In this document: positions 37,053 to 45,203 of the stretch, one piece after another
How positions within the stretch are numbered: position 1 is the stretch's first letter
Layout: the number at the start of each line of letters is the position of its first letter
Assembly: GCA_009885955.1 (NCBI GenBank)
Contig: VFJS01000001.1
Span: 16,197-80,196 of the forward strand
DNA from: Spirochaetia bacterium
Lineage (GTDB): Bacteria > Spirochaetota > UBA4802 > UBA5550
Length of the DNA: 64,000 nt
Direction of reading: 5' to 3'
Notes under the pieces: model-generated
What the model was told of the DNA's origin: nothing
Seen by the model: the letters and a program-made list of their open reading frames with translations, nothing else
The model's database searches: none
Translations under genes and position numbers: made by a program

Positions 37053-37919
37053 ATGAAAAAAATAATGATATTCGGTTCCAGCGGCATGAAAGGCCACATG
37101 ATAATTAATTACTTGAAATTTTTGAAAAAATATGATGTACTTGAGTTATCACATGAGAAAAAATTATCGAGGGCCGGTAAAACTATTAATATTGAAGATA
37201 AAGATAGCGTAAAGGATATCATCGAAAAAGAAAATCCCGATTATATTATTAACTGCATCGGGACCCTTGTCAGAGAATCCGATAAAAACCCTTCAAAGGC
37301 TATTTATTACAATAGTTATTTCCCTCATTTTTTAGAGGATGTATGCAAAGAGAGTATTATTAAAATTATTCAACTAAGTACAGACTGCGTATTTTCCGGC
37401 AGCAAGGGAGCCTATAAAGAATCGGACTTCAAAGACGGTACCGGCTTTTATGCTCTGAGCAAATCTCTTGGAGAAATACTTAATAATAAAGATCTTACGA
37501 TACGATCTTCCTCAATAGGGCCGGAACTGAAGGAAAATGGTGAGGGATTATTTCATTTTTTTATGAGCCAGAAAGGTGAAATTAATGGATTTTCAAAAGC
37601 ATACTGGTCGGGAATAACCACATTGGAATTAGCCAAAATTCTCGATTGTTTCATTGACAAAAATCTGCATGGTTTGTATCATATAGCACCAGTAGAGAAA
37701 ATATCCAAGTTTGAATTATTGAAATTGATTCAGGAGATATGGGAAAAAAATGATGTAAAAATAATCAGATATGATGAATATTGCAGTGATAAAAGCCTCA
37801 TAACAGAAAAAGATAATTTTAATTATACATTTAAAAGCTACAAAGAAATGCTTGTTGAATTGCATGAGTGGATGAATATCCATAAGGATTTATATCATTA
37901 TTATGATAAAAAGAAATAA
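37053..37919 (+). CDS. fnlB: RmlD-like reductase of the FnlB/CapF type
   Basis: The 288-residue SDR has IMIFGSSGMKGHMIINYL, VKDIIEKENPDYIINCIGTLVRESDKNPSKAIYYNSYFPHFLEDVC, IIQLSTDCVFSGSKGAYKESDFKDGTGFYALSKSLGEIL (Tyr/Lys) and LYHIAPVEKISKFELLKLIQEIW. The SGMKGHMI beginning matches CapF/FnlB-type reductases rather than RmlD. It would reduce the 4-keto intermediate made by FnlA, before the 2-epimerase. Conserved neighbours and order support UDP-L-FucNAc synthesis. AGG-type ribosome site (ATAGGATT) about 11 bases upstream. Confidence 0.85.
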   Translation: MKKIMIFGSSGMKGHMIINYLKFLKKYDVLELSHEKKLSRAGKTINIEDKDSVKDIIEKENPDYIINCIGTLVRESDKNPSKAIYYNSYFPHFLEDVCKESIIKIIQLSTDCVFSGSKGAYKESDFKDGTGFYALSKSLGEILNNKDLTIRSSSIGPELKENGEGLFHFFMSQKGEINGFSKAYWSGITTLELAKILDCFIDKNLHGLYHIAPVEKISKFELLKLIQEIWEKNDVKIIRYDEYCSDKSLITEKDNFNYTFKSYKEMLVELHEWMNIHKDLYHYYDKKK

Positions 37920-37928
37920 TTATTTCAT

Positions 37929-39155
37929 ATGAAAATTTTGATTATTACCCAATACTTCTGGCCTGAGAATTTCAGAATTAATGATTTGGCGCTGGCATTA
38001 TCGGAAAAAGGGCATGATATATCCATCTTAACAGGTATACCGAATTATCCTGAAGGATCTTTTTTTAAAGGATATGGAATTTTTTCAAAAAGGAAAGACA
38101 ATTATAAAGGTATTAAAATTTACCGTTCTATTCTGGTTTCAAGGGGTAAAAGTAAAGGGATCCGTTTAATTATTAATTATTTATCTTTTGCTTTTTTTGC
38201 ATCAATGTCTATTTTATTTATGATTAATAAAAAATTTGATGTTGTCTTTGTGTATGAGCCTTCCCCCATTACCGTTGGATTACCTGCTATTGTCATAAAA
38301 AAAATTAAAAAAATTCCTATCTGTTTCTGGGTTCAGGATTTATGGCCCGAAAGCGTTATATCAGCGGGGAATATAAAATCAAAGTTTATCATTAAAATAA
38401 TTCTGCTCCTGGTGAAATATATTTATAACAATTGTGATAAAATCCTGGTCCAGTCAAAAGGCTTTATCCAATCATTGGTTGATAAAGGGGTTTATGGCAC
38501 AAAACTTGTGTATTATCCCAACTGGGCTGAAAATATATTCCAGGCAAAAGTTTCAAAGGATGATGCTTTATTAAAAATTCTGCCCAAAGGGTTCATCATT
38601 TTATTTGCCGGAAATATTGGTGAAGCGCAGGATTTTTCATCCATTTTAACGGCTGCTGAAAAAATTAAGGAACACAAGGATATTCATTGGGTAATACTTG
38701 GTAATGGAAGAAAAAAAGAATGGGTTGAGGAGCAGGTTCAAATAAGGGGACTGGAGAAAACATTTCATTTACCAGGAGAATATCCGGTTGAAACCATGCC
38801 TTTTTTTTATTCCAAAGCTGATGTGTTATTAGTTTCATTAAAAAATGAGCCTATTTTTTCACTGACTATTCCGGGAAAGGTCCAATCATACATGGCCAGC
38901 GGAAAACCGATTCTGGCAATGCTCAATGGAGAAGGGGCAAGAATTATCAAAGAGGCTGATGCCGGGCTTACCTGTAATTCCGGTGATGCCGACGGCCTTG
39001 CAGCCAATGTGGTAAAGATGAATAAAATGAAAAAAAGCACATTGAATACATTCGGAAAAAATTCAAAGAAATATTACCAGGATAATTTCAACAGGGAACA
39101 TCTGATAGATAGAATTGAACAGATTTTACAGGCTCTCGGCGGGGAAAAGGGTTAA
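37929..39155 (+). CDS. wbuB: WbuB-like family 4 glycosyltransferase, probable L-FucNAc transferase
   Basis: The 408-residue GT4 has LIITQYFWPENFRINDLALALSEKGHDISILTGIPNYPEGSFFKGYG, FVYEPSPITVGLPAIVIKKIKKIPICFWVQDLWPESVISAGNIKSK, LFAGNIGEAQDFSSIL, and VSLKNEPIFSLTIPGKVQSYMASGKPILAMLNGEGA. These blocks are the hallmarks of the WbuB/L-fucosamine transferase group next to the FnlA-FnlC genes. It is expected to move L-FucNAc to the lipid-linked sugar. Only 9 bases separate it from the reductase gene. Confidence 0.86.
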   Translation: MKILIITQYFWPENFRINDLALALSEKGHDISILTGIPNYPEGSFFKGYGIFSKRKDNYKGIKIYRSILVSRGKSKGIRLIINYLSFAFFASMSILFMINKKFDVVFVYEPSPITVGLPAIVIKKIKKIPICFWVQDLWPESVISAGNIKSKFIIKIILLLVKYIYNNCDKILVQSKGFIQSLVDKGVYGTKLVYYPNWAENIFQAKVSKDDALLKILPKGFIILFAGNIGEAQDFSSILTAAEKIKEHKDIHWVILGNGRKKEWVEEQVQIRGLEKTFHLPGEYPVETMPFFYSKADVLLVSLKNEPIFSLTIPGKVQSYMASGKPILAMLNGEGARIIKEADAGLTCNSGDADGLAANVVKMNKMKKSTLNTFGKNSKKYYQDNFNREHLIDRIEQILQALGGEKG

Positions 39156-39156
39156 T

Positions 39157-40065
39157 GTGAAAGTATTAATCACCGGGTGCAATGGGTTTATCGGGAACAG
39201 CATTTATCAAGCCATAAAAAATACGTATAAGGTCATCGGGATAGATATCAATTCAAAAGGGGATCACAGTTCAATTCATCATATTGATATTACCAATTAC
39301 GGTGAAATTGAAAATTTCTTAAAGGATAACAGCGACATCAGCATCATAATACATGCTGCAGCACTGGCCCATAACAAGGGGACGGATTTATCTTTTGACA
39401 GGTTTAATAAGGTAAATTTTGAAGGGACAAAAAATTTACTAGATGCATGCAATAGATACCTGAAATTAAAACGGTTTATTTTTTTTTCAACCATCTCGGT
39501 GTATGGAGAAAAATTAAACAAAAACATATATTACGAAGATGATAAGCTTTATCCTAAGACACCATATGCCTTAACAAAAAAAATGAGTGAGGATTACATC
39601 CGGGAAAATGCCGGCTGTAATTTTACCATTCTGAGATTTGTCCCGGTTTACGGGAATGCCTTTTATCTAAATATAGACAGAAGATCCATGATTATGAATC
39701 ATTTATATACGGTGGGGAGAGGCGATAAAAAACTCTCACTATTGAATATCTTGAATATCATTGAGCTGATTAAATTTTTTCTGGATAAAGGCAAATCCGG
39801 GATAGATGAAATATATAATGTAGCGGATTCTGCAGCATATACCTACCAGGACATCATTAGTTTTCAATTGAAAAAAACCGGGGCGAAACGGGTAGTAACC
39901 ATTCCGCGGATTTTTATCTATTGTATTTATCTGACAGGGAGATTGATAAAAAATAATTTCCTCACAGAAAATTCAATAAAATTACTGAGTGATAATGTGT
40001 ATAATACGGATAAACTCTCTTCACTTATTGAATTAAAATATACCATCGGGAATAGTGTTGAATGA
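39157..40065 (+). CDS. WbpV-like NAD-dependent SDR, NDP-sugar epimerase/reductase
   Basis: The 302-residue SDR has VLITGCNGFIGNSIYQAI, IIHAAALAHNKGTDLSFDRFNKVNFEGTKNLLDACNRYLKLKRFIFFSTISVYGE, YALTKKMSEDYIRE (Tyr/Lys) and LRFVPVYGNAF. The HNKG stretch and its position after WbuB resemble WbpV and related reductases that yield UDP-D-QuiNAc or UDP-D-FucNAc, the sugars used by WbpL-type initiating transferases; a WbpL-like gene lies on the opposite strand at 42641. The GTG at 39157 was chosen with a GGGGAAAAGG tract upstream. Its 3' end faces a palindromic repeat and a convergent gene. Confidence 0.78.
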   Translation: MKVLITGCNGFIGNSIYQAIKNTYKVIGIDINSKGDHSSIHHIDITNYGEIENFLKDNSDISIIIHAAALAHNKGTDLSFDRFNKVNFEGTKNLLDACNRYLKLKRFIFFSTISVYGEKLNKNIYYEDDKLYPKTPYALTKKMSEDYIRENAGCNFTILRFVPVYGNAFYLNIDRRSMIMNHLYTVGRGDKKLSLLNILNIIELIKFFLDKGKSGIDEIYNVADSAAYTYQDIISFQLKKTGAKRVVTIPRIFIYCIYLTGRLIKNNFLTENSIKLLSDNVYNTDKLSSLIELKYTIGNSVE

Positions 40066-40090
40066 TCAACTTTTTAAATCTTAAAATTTA

Positions 40091-40195
40091 ATGCCCTCAC
40101 CCGCGCTCTGCGCAGTCGCAGAGCGCTTATCAGACATCCTGTCTGCGCTCTGCACTAATGCTTCCTGCATGTCGCCTCTCCCGGTAGGGCGAGGG
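40091..40195 (+). repeat. palindromic repeat, copy A (105 bp)
   Basis: A 105-bp element lies in the convergent gap after the polysaccharide operon and before the minus-strand genes. It starts ATGCCCTCACCC and ends GGGCGAGGG, so the outer arms CCCTCACCC and GGGCGAGGG can pair with one mismatch. Inside is the perfect hairpin GCGCTCTGCG-CAGT-CGCAGAGCGC, and CAGAC-ATCCT-GTCTG after it. A run of five T follows directly, so copy A may also stop transcription. Copy B at 42335 differs at one base only. It belongs to a REP-like family; no transposase is nearby. Confidence 0.85.
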
Positions 40196-40226
40196 TTTTT
40201 ATTCATGTGATGTAGAATTTACATGA

Positions 40227-41096
40227 CTAATTGTACAAAAAGATGCCAAACGTTACTAACCACCCGATGACTATTATTTGAAGAAACCTGTCTTTTAACA
40301 GAACCATTGTAGGCGAGCCGCTGTTGTTAGCCACATATATCACATGGAGATACCTCATGAGACCCATGATTACCCAGATTACCGTTAAATAGAGCTTGTC
40401 GCTTCCTGCCCTCCACCTGATTTCCGGCGATACGGTATACATGATATAGGAAACGATCAGCACTGAAGTCATGACCATGATTGTTACATTCAGAAATTCA
40501 AGGGAATATCCATCTATAACCTTCCTCATTTTATTTCCGCTTTCATGAAAAATTATGAGGTCATCCCTTCTTTTCGCCAGGGCCAGGAAGAGGGCCAGAA
40601 GGAATGTCATGATAATCAGCCACTCCGATACCATTATCCCCGATGCTTCATACCCTATGTAGATCCGTATGACAAAACCGGCGGATATGATGAAGACATC
40701 AATGATAGCTATCTGCTTTAATTTTACCGAATATAAAATATTTAAAATTACATAGGATACTATGAGGATGAAGATATGTATGTTTATCGTGAATGCTATC
40801 ATGAGCCCGGACGAAAGAAGTCCTGCCATTAATATGGCTGCGCTTTTTATTGTCACGGAACCGGCTGCAAGGGGGCGCCGGCATTTTGTGGGATGCTTTT
40901 TATCCGCTTCTCTGTCAATATAATCATTGAATATGTAAACCGCGCTTGAGACAAGGCAGAAAGCTGAAAAGGCAGCTGATGTTGCAATGAGGGGATAATA
41001 ATCAAAAATTTTTAATCCAAAAAATACCGGGAGGAAGATAAAAAAATTTTTTATATACTGGTGAAATCTTAAAAGAAAAAAATAATTCTTGATCAT
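40227..41096 (-). CDS. UbiA-family prenyltransferase, decaprenyl-phosphate phosphoribosyltransferase-like
   Basis: The 289-residue protein is a UbiA-type membrane enzyme with about eight hydrophobic segments. Motif one is FNDYIDREADKKHP (Asn57, Asp58, Asp61, Asp65), and the ALAKRRDDL block after the fifth helix is typical of 5-phosphoribose-1-diphosphate:polyprenyl-phosphate transferases (DPPR synthase). The protein also has FHQYIKNFFIFLPVFFG at the N-terminus, as in that group. The product would be a polyprenyl-phospho-ribose, a donor for ribose or arabinose-like sugars. The ATG at 41096 was chosen; it lies 7 bases after the stop of the DUF362 gene, so the two are an operon on the minus strand. 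Confidence 0.82.
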   Translation of the reverse strand: MIKNYFFLLRFHQYIKNFFIFLPVFFGLKIFDYYPLIATSAAFSAFCLVSSAVYIFNDYIDREADKKHPTKCRRPLAAGSVTIKSAAILMAGLLSSGLMIAFTINIHIFILIVSYVILNILYSVKLKQIAIIDVFIISAGFVIRIYIGYEASGIMVSEWLIIMTFLLALFLALAKRRDDLIIFHESGNKMRKVIDGYSLEFLNVTIMVMTSVLIVSYIMYTVSPEIRWRAGSDKLYLTVIWVIMGLMRYLHVIYVANNSGSPTMVLLKDRFLQIIVIGWLVTFGIFLYN

Positions 41097-41103
41097 GTGA
41101 AAA

Positions 41104-42186
41104 TTAATAACTCTCCCATAAACGGCCCCATTCACTTTCGGATTTCCACTTCTCAAAAATCTTTTTGCCTTTGAACTTCCACCAGAATTTATCATGATAG
41201 AGGTCCGAGGAGACGACAAAGAGGTAAACCAGGGGCGTATGGAAGAATAATTTCTGGATACTCTTAAAAGGGCCGAACCAGAGCATATTACCCACTGAGC
41301 TGGCCATATTATTCCCGACGGAAAAGTTCATGTTCACGCCGGAAATATCATCACCAACAATTTCGATATTTTCCGGCCGGCCGTTTCCCAGGCCTTCTTC
41401 ATCTGCAAGCCTGATATAACCGATCTCCATTGGATCGAATCCCATCATTTTCGCAGAAACCGCGTCAATAGCAGTTTGATCTTCACTGGCAAGGATATAA
41501 TCGGCTTTTACCGGTATCAGGGTCCTCGGCCCCGGGCCATTGCCTGCAGTTGTCCCGTCCATAACGGCAAAAATGCCGGAGTGGATCTCTTTCTGAATTT
41601 TCAGGAGGTCAACAAGGGTTTCATGTATCCAGGTATGGGTATAATGCCGTTTTGTGTTCAGGAGGCCGCCGAAGGCGTTTTTCATGGCCCCGGTAGTGGT
41701 TGTGTAGATATGGCATTTCATCGTGGGGAACTGGATTATGTTTTTGCCGAAAAAGTAATCCGGGATCCTGATTCCCTCGGGGTAAATTTTATCAAGAATC
41801 CGCAATTTTGATTTGGGCCTGTATTCGACCCATTTCATGTGCCCGGGGTCAAAGTTATATTTCACCGGAATTTTATACCGGTCAAAAATTATATCGAACT
41901 TATTCAATTTTTCGCCGGCTTTCGGCCTGGTGACAACGGTTTTATTTTCAACTGCAACCAGATCATTAAAACCGGAATTTTTTAAGGCCCTGATCGTGCC
42001 TTCAAGCTGCCACGGGGTGGAATTTGCCCCCGGCATGGGGAAATGCCACGAGATATTGTCCTTTAAAATCGTGGTTGAATTGATGTCCAGGGCTTTTTTC
42101 AGCCCTGCTTTGTTCAGGAGTTTTTCATAATCCTGAATGACGGTTTTTGAATTAGTTTTAATGACTGCGACTTTTGATTTTTTCAT
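41104..42186 (-). CDS. DUF362-domain protein
   Basis: The 360-residue protein begins KVAVIKTNSKTVIQDYEKLLNKAGLKKALD and has DNISWHFPMPGANSTPWQLEGTIRAL, KCHIYTTTTGAMKNAFGGLLNTKRHYTHTWIHETLVDLLKI, DGTTAGNGPGPRT and ASEDQTAIDAVSAKMMGFDP, the DUF362 core. The family is often fused to or near ferredoxin domains; here no extra Cys cluster is seen. Function unknown. It is immediately upstream of the DPPR-synthase-like gene. Length is on the longer side, with a basic, aromatic C-terminus (KFWWKFKGKKIFEKWKSE). Confidence 0.82.
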   Translation of the reverse strand: MKKSKVAVIKTNSKTVIQDYEKLLNKAGLKKALDINSTTILKDNISWHFPMPGANSTPWQLEGTIRALKNSGFNDLVAVENKTVVTRPKAGEKLNKFDIIFDRYKIPVKYNFDPGHMKWVEYRPKSKLRILDKIYPEGIRIPDYFFGKNIIQFPTMKCHIYTTTTGAMKNAFGGLLNTKRHYTHTWIHETLVDLLKIQKEIHSGIFAVMDGTTAGNGPGPRTLIPVKADYILASEDQTAIDAVSAKMMGFDPMEIGYIRLADEEGLGNGRPENIEIVGDDISGVNMNFSVGNNMASSVGNMLWFGPFKSIQKLFFHTPLVYLFVVSSDLYHDKFWWKFKGKKIFEKWKSESEWGRLWESY

Positions 42187-42334
42187 ATGAAATAATAGTT
42201 CTCTATAAATTTAATTGATTGAATAAATAAATTTTCAATAAGCAATGTATGTCAATGATATTAATGACAGATAGATATTTTTTAGAATTTTCCAAAATGT
42301 TTAGAAACAATATACTCTCGACCTTAGAAATCTG

Positions 42335-42439
42335 ATGCCCTCACCCGCGCTCTGCGCATTCGCAGAGCGCTTATCAGACATCCTGTCTGCGCTCTGCACT
42401 AATGCTTCCTGCATGTCGCCTCTCCCGGTAGGGCGAGGG
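42335..42439 (+). repeat. palindromic repeat, copy B (105 bp)
   Basis: This element is identical to copy A at 40091-40195 except at one position in the loop of the central hairpin (T at 42359 for G at 40115). It begins ATGCCCTCACCC and ends GGGCGAGGG and carries the same hairpins. Near-identity between two copies about 2.2 kb apart implies recent duplication or gene conversion. It lies on the 5' side of the DUF362 gene and the 3' side of the WecA-like gene, both on the minus strand. Confidence 0.85.
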
Positions 42440-42574
42440 CTTATATATATATCTTTAATAACTTGTAATAATCATCTTTTTCAAAAAACATTTAATAATA
42501 AAACAGTTTCTACCTTAAATAAGCGGCATCAATTGGTCATACAGTTATATGTTTTAAAAAAATATAAATATAAC

Positions 42575-42621
42575 GAACACCCCTCTCCCTATTTCGGGAG
42601 AGGGGCCGGGGGTGAGGGCAT
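42575..42621 (-). repeat. short related palindromic element (reverse orientation)
   Basis: In the reverse orientation this stretch reads ATGCCCTCACCC, then a short GC-rich link and the hairpin CCCCTCTCCC-GAAATA-GGGAGAGGGG. Its 12-base start is exactly that of copies A and B, but it lacks their 60-80 bp interior, so it may be a short family member. It sits next to the 3' end of the WecA-like gene and could act as its terminator, as the strong hairpin is followed by AT-rich bases. Confidence 0.75.
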
Positions 42622-42640
42622 TATTTCTAAAAAAGAGGAT

Positions 42641-43693
42641 TCACTTTATCAATCCCTTTCTCTTTGCAGCGCTGATTATTATAACCGTATATATCATCTG
42701 AAATATTATAAATGGTATGTAAATTAATAATCTTGTATTCCTCGTTGATGTAACCATCCATATGGCTGCAAATCCCTGCATGATGCAGACGCCATAATGG
42801 AAAACAGCGACCGTTGCATGGTTGTACCCCAGCTGCTGAAAAAGCTGATAGAGGTGCGAACGATGGGCATCCACTACTTTTTCCCCTGAAAATAATCTTC
42901 TGAGAAAAGTAAAGAATGTGTCATAGATAAAGTTTAACAGCAGCAGCGGCATGACAAAAAAAGATGTGTGAGAGTTGTCATATCGCATGGAGATAATCGC
43001 AAGAACGGCAAATGTGAAGCCGAGAAACGTGCTTCCCACGTCACCCATAAATATCCGGGCAATGGGAAAATTATATTTCATGAATCCCAGGGTTCCGGCT
43101 ATCAGCGTATAGCATGTGATATAGACAAAATGGCTCCCCTGGGAATAGGTTATATATCCAAAAAAAATTGAGACAATAATAGCAACGCCTCCGGCAAGAC
43201 CATCGAGGCCGTCCATGAAATTGAACGCATTGGTGAGACCGATGATCCATATAATGGTAACCGGATATGCCAGCCACCCGATGCTGTAGCTGCCGATAAC
43301 CGGAAGGTTAAACTGGTCAATAATAATGCCGAAGAGCAATACAATCATTACCGCAATGAACTGCGCTATGAGTTTTGTGGTAAAGGGTTTGTTTTTAATA
43401 TCGTCATAGAGCGCGATCCCGGCGATAAGTAAGGAGGCGATGACAAAACCAAAAAACCGCCATTTGATAAATGCTATTGATTTTGAGAATAGAAAAATTG
43501 CAATGATACCGATGAAAAATGAAGCGACAATGGAGATTCCGCCGCTTTTCGGTGTCGGCGTGTTGTGTGATGAACGATCATTGGGCATATCAATGACATT
43601 TGCCCTGTAGAGCATAAAACGTGTTATGAAAACAGAGATGAGAAAGAGGAAGAACGTAAATAACAGGTGAATTAAAAATGCTTGTATAGTCAT
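42641..43693 (-). CDS. WecA/WbpL-like polyprenyl-phosphate sugar-1-phosphate transferase
   Basis: The 350-residue integral membrane protein has DRSSHNTPTPKSGGISIV near residue 38, ALYDDIKNKP (DD motif), NAFNFMDGLDGLAGGVAI, IFMGDVGSTFLGF, and VDAHRSHLYQLFQQLGY, the conserved loops of WecA/WbpL/TagO. It starts the lipid-linked glycan by moving a HexNAc-1-phosphate from UDP to undecaprenyl phosphate. With the upstream UDP-D-FucNAc/QuiNAc and L-FucNAc genes the WbpL role is plausible. Ten or eleven membrane segments fit. It is transcribed away from the repeats' gap and begins before a 517-bp gene-poor stretch. Confidence 0.88.
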   Translation of the reverse strand: MTIQAFLIHLLFTFFLFLISVFITRFMLYRANVIDMPNDRSSHNTPTPKSGGISIVASFFIGIIAIFLFSKSIAFIKWRFFGFVIASLLIAGIALYDDIKNKPFTTKLIAQFIAVMIVLLFGIIIDQFNLPVIGSYSIGWLAYPVTIIWIIGLTNAFNFMDGLDGLAGGVAIIVSIFFGYITYSQGSHFVYITCYTLIAGTLGFMKYNFPIARIFMGDVGSTFLGFTFAVLAIISMRYDNSHTSFFVMPLLLLNFIYDTFFTFLRRLFSGEKVVDAHRSHLYQLFQQLGYNHATVAVFHYGVCIMQGFAAIWMVTSTRNTRLLIYIPFIIFQMIYTVIIISAAKRKGLIK

Positions 43694-44048
43694 AAATTAA
43701 AATTCAATCCCTATCCCCCTGAAGGGGTATGGCAATTATTCTGAACAATGGCAATTTTAGATGTAAAAATACAAGAAATATTTATTTAAGTGTCTGGAAT
43801 ATTTTAAACCATTTTTATATTTTCCCGCAAACGGGACAAGTATGCCTATTAAACCCGTTCTGAAAATTATCGGAACGGATTAACTTCCTTACCTCTTCTT
43901 TTTTTATCATCATATAACTACCCGTAAAATTCTCCCAACCTGTGGGGATATACTTTGATAAAATCTATCCAATGCCGGATCCGGAGGGTCTTGTAATTGC
44001 TCAATTTATCAAGTCAGAAATATAATTCGGTTTTCTCCGAATTCCGAA

Positions 44049-44098
44049 CTAATTATACCTATTTACTAAACGATTGCATAGTATATAGGTATAATTAG
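44049..44098 (+). promoter_or_regulatory. 14-bp perfect inverted repeat upstream of the sahR promoter
   Basis: The sequence CTAATTATACCTAT (44049-44062) is repeated in inverted orientation as ATAGGTATAATTAG (44085-44098) with a 22-base spacer. It lies about 35 bases upstream of the -35 box, so it may bind an activator or a second copy of the regulator. It could also form part of an AT-rich upstream element. Binding is inference. Confidence 0.5.
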
Positions 44099-44131
44099 GT
44101 ATCCCTTTTCAGATAAATTTACTATTTTCAA

Positions 44132-44160
44132 TTGACAAAAACCTACCTGTATATTACTAT
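44132..44160 (+). promoter_or_regulatory. sigma70-type promoter of sahR-ahcY
   Basis: The -35 TTGACA (44132-44137) is perfect and the -10 TACTAT (44155-44160) matches five of six bases, separated by exactly 17 bases. The start site is expected near 44167-44168. The -10 lies inside the left arm of a 20-bp inverted repeat, so a protein bound there would block RNA polymerase. This promoter would serve sahR and, by the overlap of 32 bases, ahcY. Confidence 0.8.
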
Positions 44161-44191
44161 ATCAATATATCTTGATATAGTAATATACAGG
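44146..44191 (+). promoter_or_regulatory. 20-bp perfect inverted repeat, probable ArsR-type operator
   Basis: The arm CCTGTATATTACTATATCAA (44146-44165) is perfectly repeated in inverse orientation at 44172-44191, with the six-base spacer TATATC. Such long perfect dyads fit a dimer or tetramer of an ArsR-family repressor. The operator covers the -10 box and the predicted start site of the sahR gene itself, which suggests autoregulation. In RNA the first bases of the transcript could only fold from the spacer onward, so this reads as a DNA operator and not as a terminator. Confidence 0.75.
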
Positions 44192-44210
44192 GCACTAATT
44201 GTTAATTCCA

Positions 44211-45203
44211 ATGATTGAATCCGTAAAATACTTTAAGGCGCTGGCCGACGACACCAGGCTCAGGCTCCTGAACCTGCTCATTCATTATGAACTCAATGTG
44301 AATGAGATAACCAGGGCCCTGGCCATGGGGCAGTCCAGGATATCCCGGCACCTGAAAATACTCACCGACAGCGGCATCCTCTCGTTCAGGAGGGACGGCC
44401 TCTGGATCTTCTACAGGGCCGCTTCCGAGGGAGAGGGAACCAATTTTATCAACTCTGTAAAAAAAATGCTATTAAACGACTATGACCTAAAAATCGATCT
44501 CAGCCGTCTTGAATGGATAATCGAAGAAAAGTCCAGGGAGAAGACCGAGTTCTTCAACTCCATAGCCTCCCAGTGGGACAGCATGAAAAGAAACATCACC
44601 GGTGATCTTGATATTACAGGCGAGATATCATCCAGGATAAAAAAATCAGGGACAATTGCCGACCTGGGCTGCGGAACCGGTGAACTCCTCCTCGCCATGA
44701 ACGCTGCGTCCCGGAAAGTCATAGGTGTTGACCGGTCGCCCATGATGCTGAACGAGGTAAAATCGCGCTTTTCAAATAAAAACGGAAAAATTGATTTAAG
44801 GATTGGAGCAATAGAGCATCTTCCGATGAAAGACGGTGAGGCAGATGCTGCAGTAATAAATATGGTACTCCACCACTTGGCATCCCCTTATGAAGGAATT
44901 ACCGAATCGAACAGGATATTAAAAAAAGGCGGGTCCCTTATCATCGTCGATCTTGAAAAACACAGTAACGAGGAGATGAGGGCAAAGTTCGGACACAGGT
45001 GGCTCGGCTTTTTCAGCGAAGAAATGGAGAACTGGCTGATAAACGCCGGGTTCAGAATTAACGAAAACACCCGCTTCAAGGGTGCAAAAAAAATGAAAAT
45101 AAACCTTATCCATGCAGTCAGGGAGAGGGAAATCAGCAATGTATATCAAATTAAAACAAAGGAGATGAATCATGAACATGAAGACTACAAACGGAATAAT
45201 TGA
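44211..45203 (+). CDS. sahR: SahR-like regulator: ArsR winged helix fused to a SAM-methyltransferase-type domain
   Basis: The 330-residue protein has an ArsR helix-turn-helix at residues 1-75 ([60 protein letters not shown]) and a class I methyltransferase-type domain at about 110-310 ([59 protein letters not shown]). Its gene overlaps ahcY by 32 bases. As I recall, SahR regulators of S-adenosylhomocysteine recycling in other bacteria can have this architecture and neighbour, and sense SAH. Loss of catalytic activity in the second domain is likely, but not visible. ATG at 44211 chosen over a TTG at 44199 next to the palindrome. Confidence 0.82.
   Translation: MIESVKYFKALADDTRLRLLNLLIHYELNVNEITRALAMGQSRISRHLKILTDSGILSFRRDGLWIFYRAASEGEGTNFINSVKKMLLNDYDLKIDLSRLEWIIEEKSREKTEFFNSIASQWDSMKRNITGDLDITGEISSRIKKSGTIADLGCGTGELLLAMNAASRKVIGVDRSPMMLNEVKSRFSNKNGKIDLRIGAIEHLPMKDGEADAAVINMVLHHLASPYEGITESNRILKKGGSLIIVDLEKHSNEEMRAKFGHRWLGFFSEEMENWLINAGFRINENTRFKGAKKMKINLIHAVREREISNVYQIKTKEMNHEHEDYKRNN

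Larger units (their letters stand above)
42187..42640. other. 454-bp gap occupied by repeats
   Basis: The gap between the DUF362 gene and the WecA-like gene (both on the minus strand) contains repeat copy B at 42335-42439 and a related hairpin element at 42575-42621. The rest is AT-rich, with no credible coding frame. The longest plus-strand frame here runs across the repeats and into the next gene in reverse, and is rejected. Confidence 0.7.
43694..44210. other. 517-bp intergenic stretch with hairpins and regulatory palindromes
   Basis: This stretch separates the divergent WecA-like gene from sahR-ahcY. It has a weak hairpin at about 43715-43727 (CCCC/GGGG), the small hairpin CCCG-CAAA-CGGG at 43824-43835, an inverted repeat at 43855-43878 (CCGTTC/GAACGG), and the larger palindromes described separately at 44049-44098 and 44146-44191. 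No gene is seen. The base composition is AT-rich and lower in GC than the following genes. Confidence 0.6.

Noticed and set aside
41476..42130. Two plus-strand frames of over 100 codons opposite the DUF362 gene
   Set aside because: They are antisense to a gene with clear DUF362 motifs and have no own support.
42335..42727. 130-codon plus-strand frame
   Set aside because: It runs across repeat copy B and the hairpin element and then antisense to the WecA-like gene. Its residues are low-complexity products of the repeats, with no ribosome site.
43715..43727. Small CCCC/GGGG hairpin near the start of the WecA-like gene as a riboswitch or terminator
   Set aside because: The stem is only four to five base pairs with no T run in the right orientation. 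Too weak to call.
44199..44210. TTG start for sahR at 44199
   Set aside because: It would lie only eight bases after the operator dyad, with no ribosome site. The ATG at 44211 starts exactly at the conserved ArsR region.
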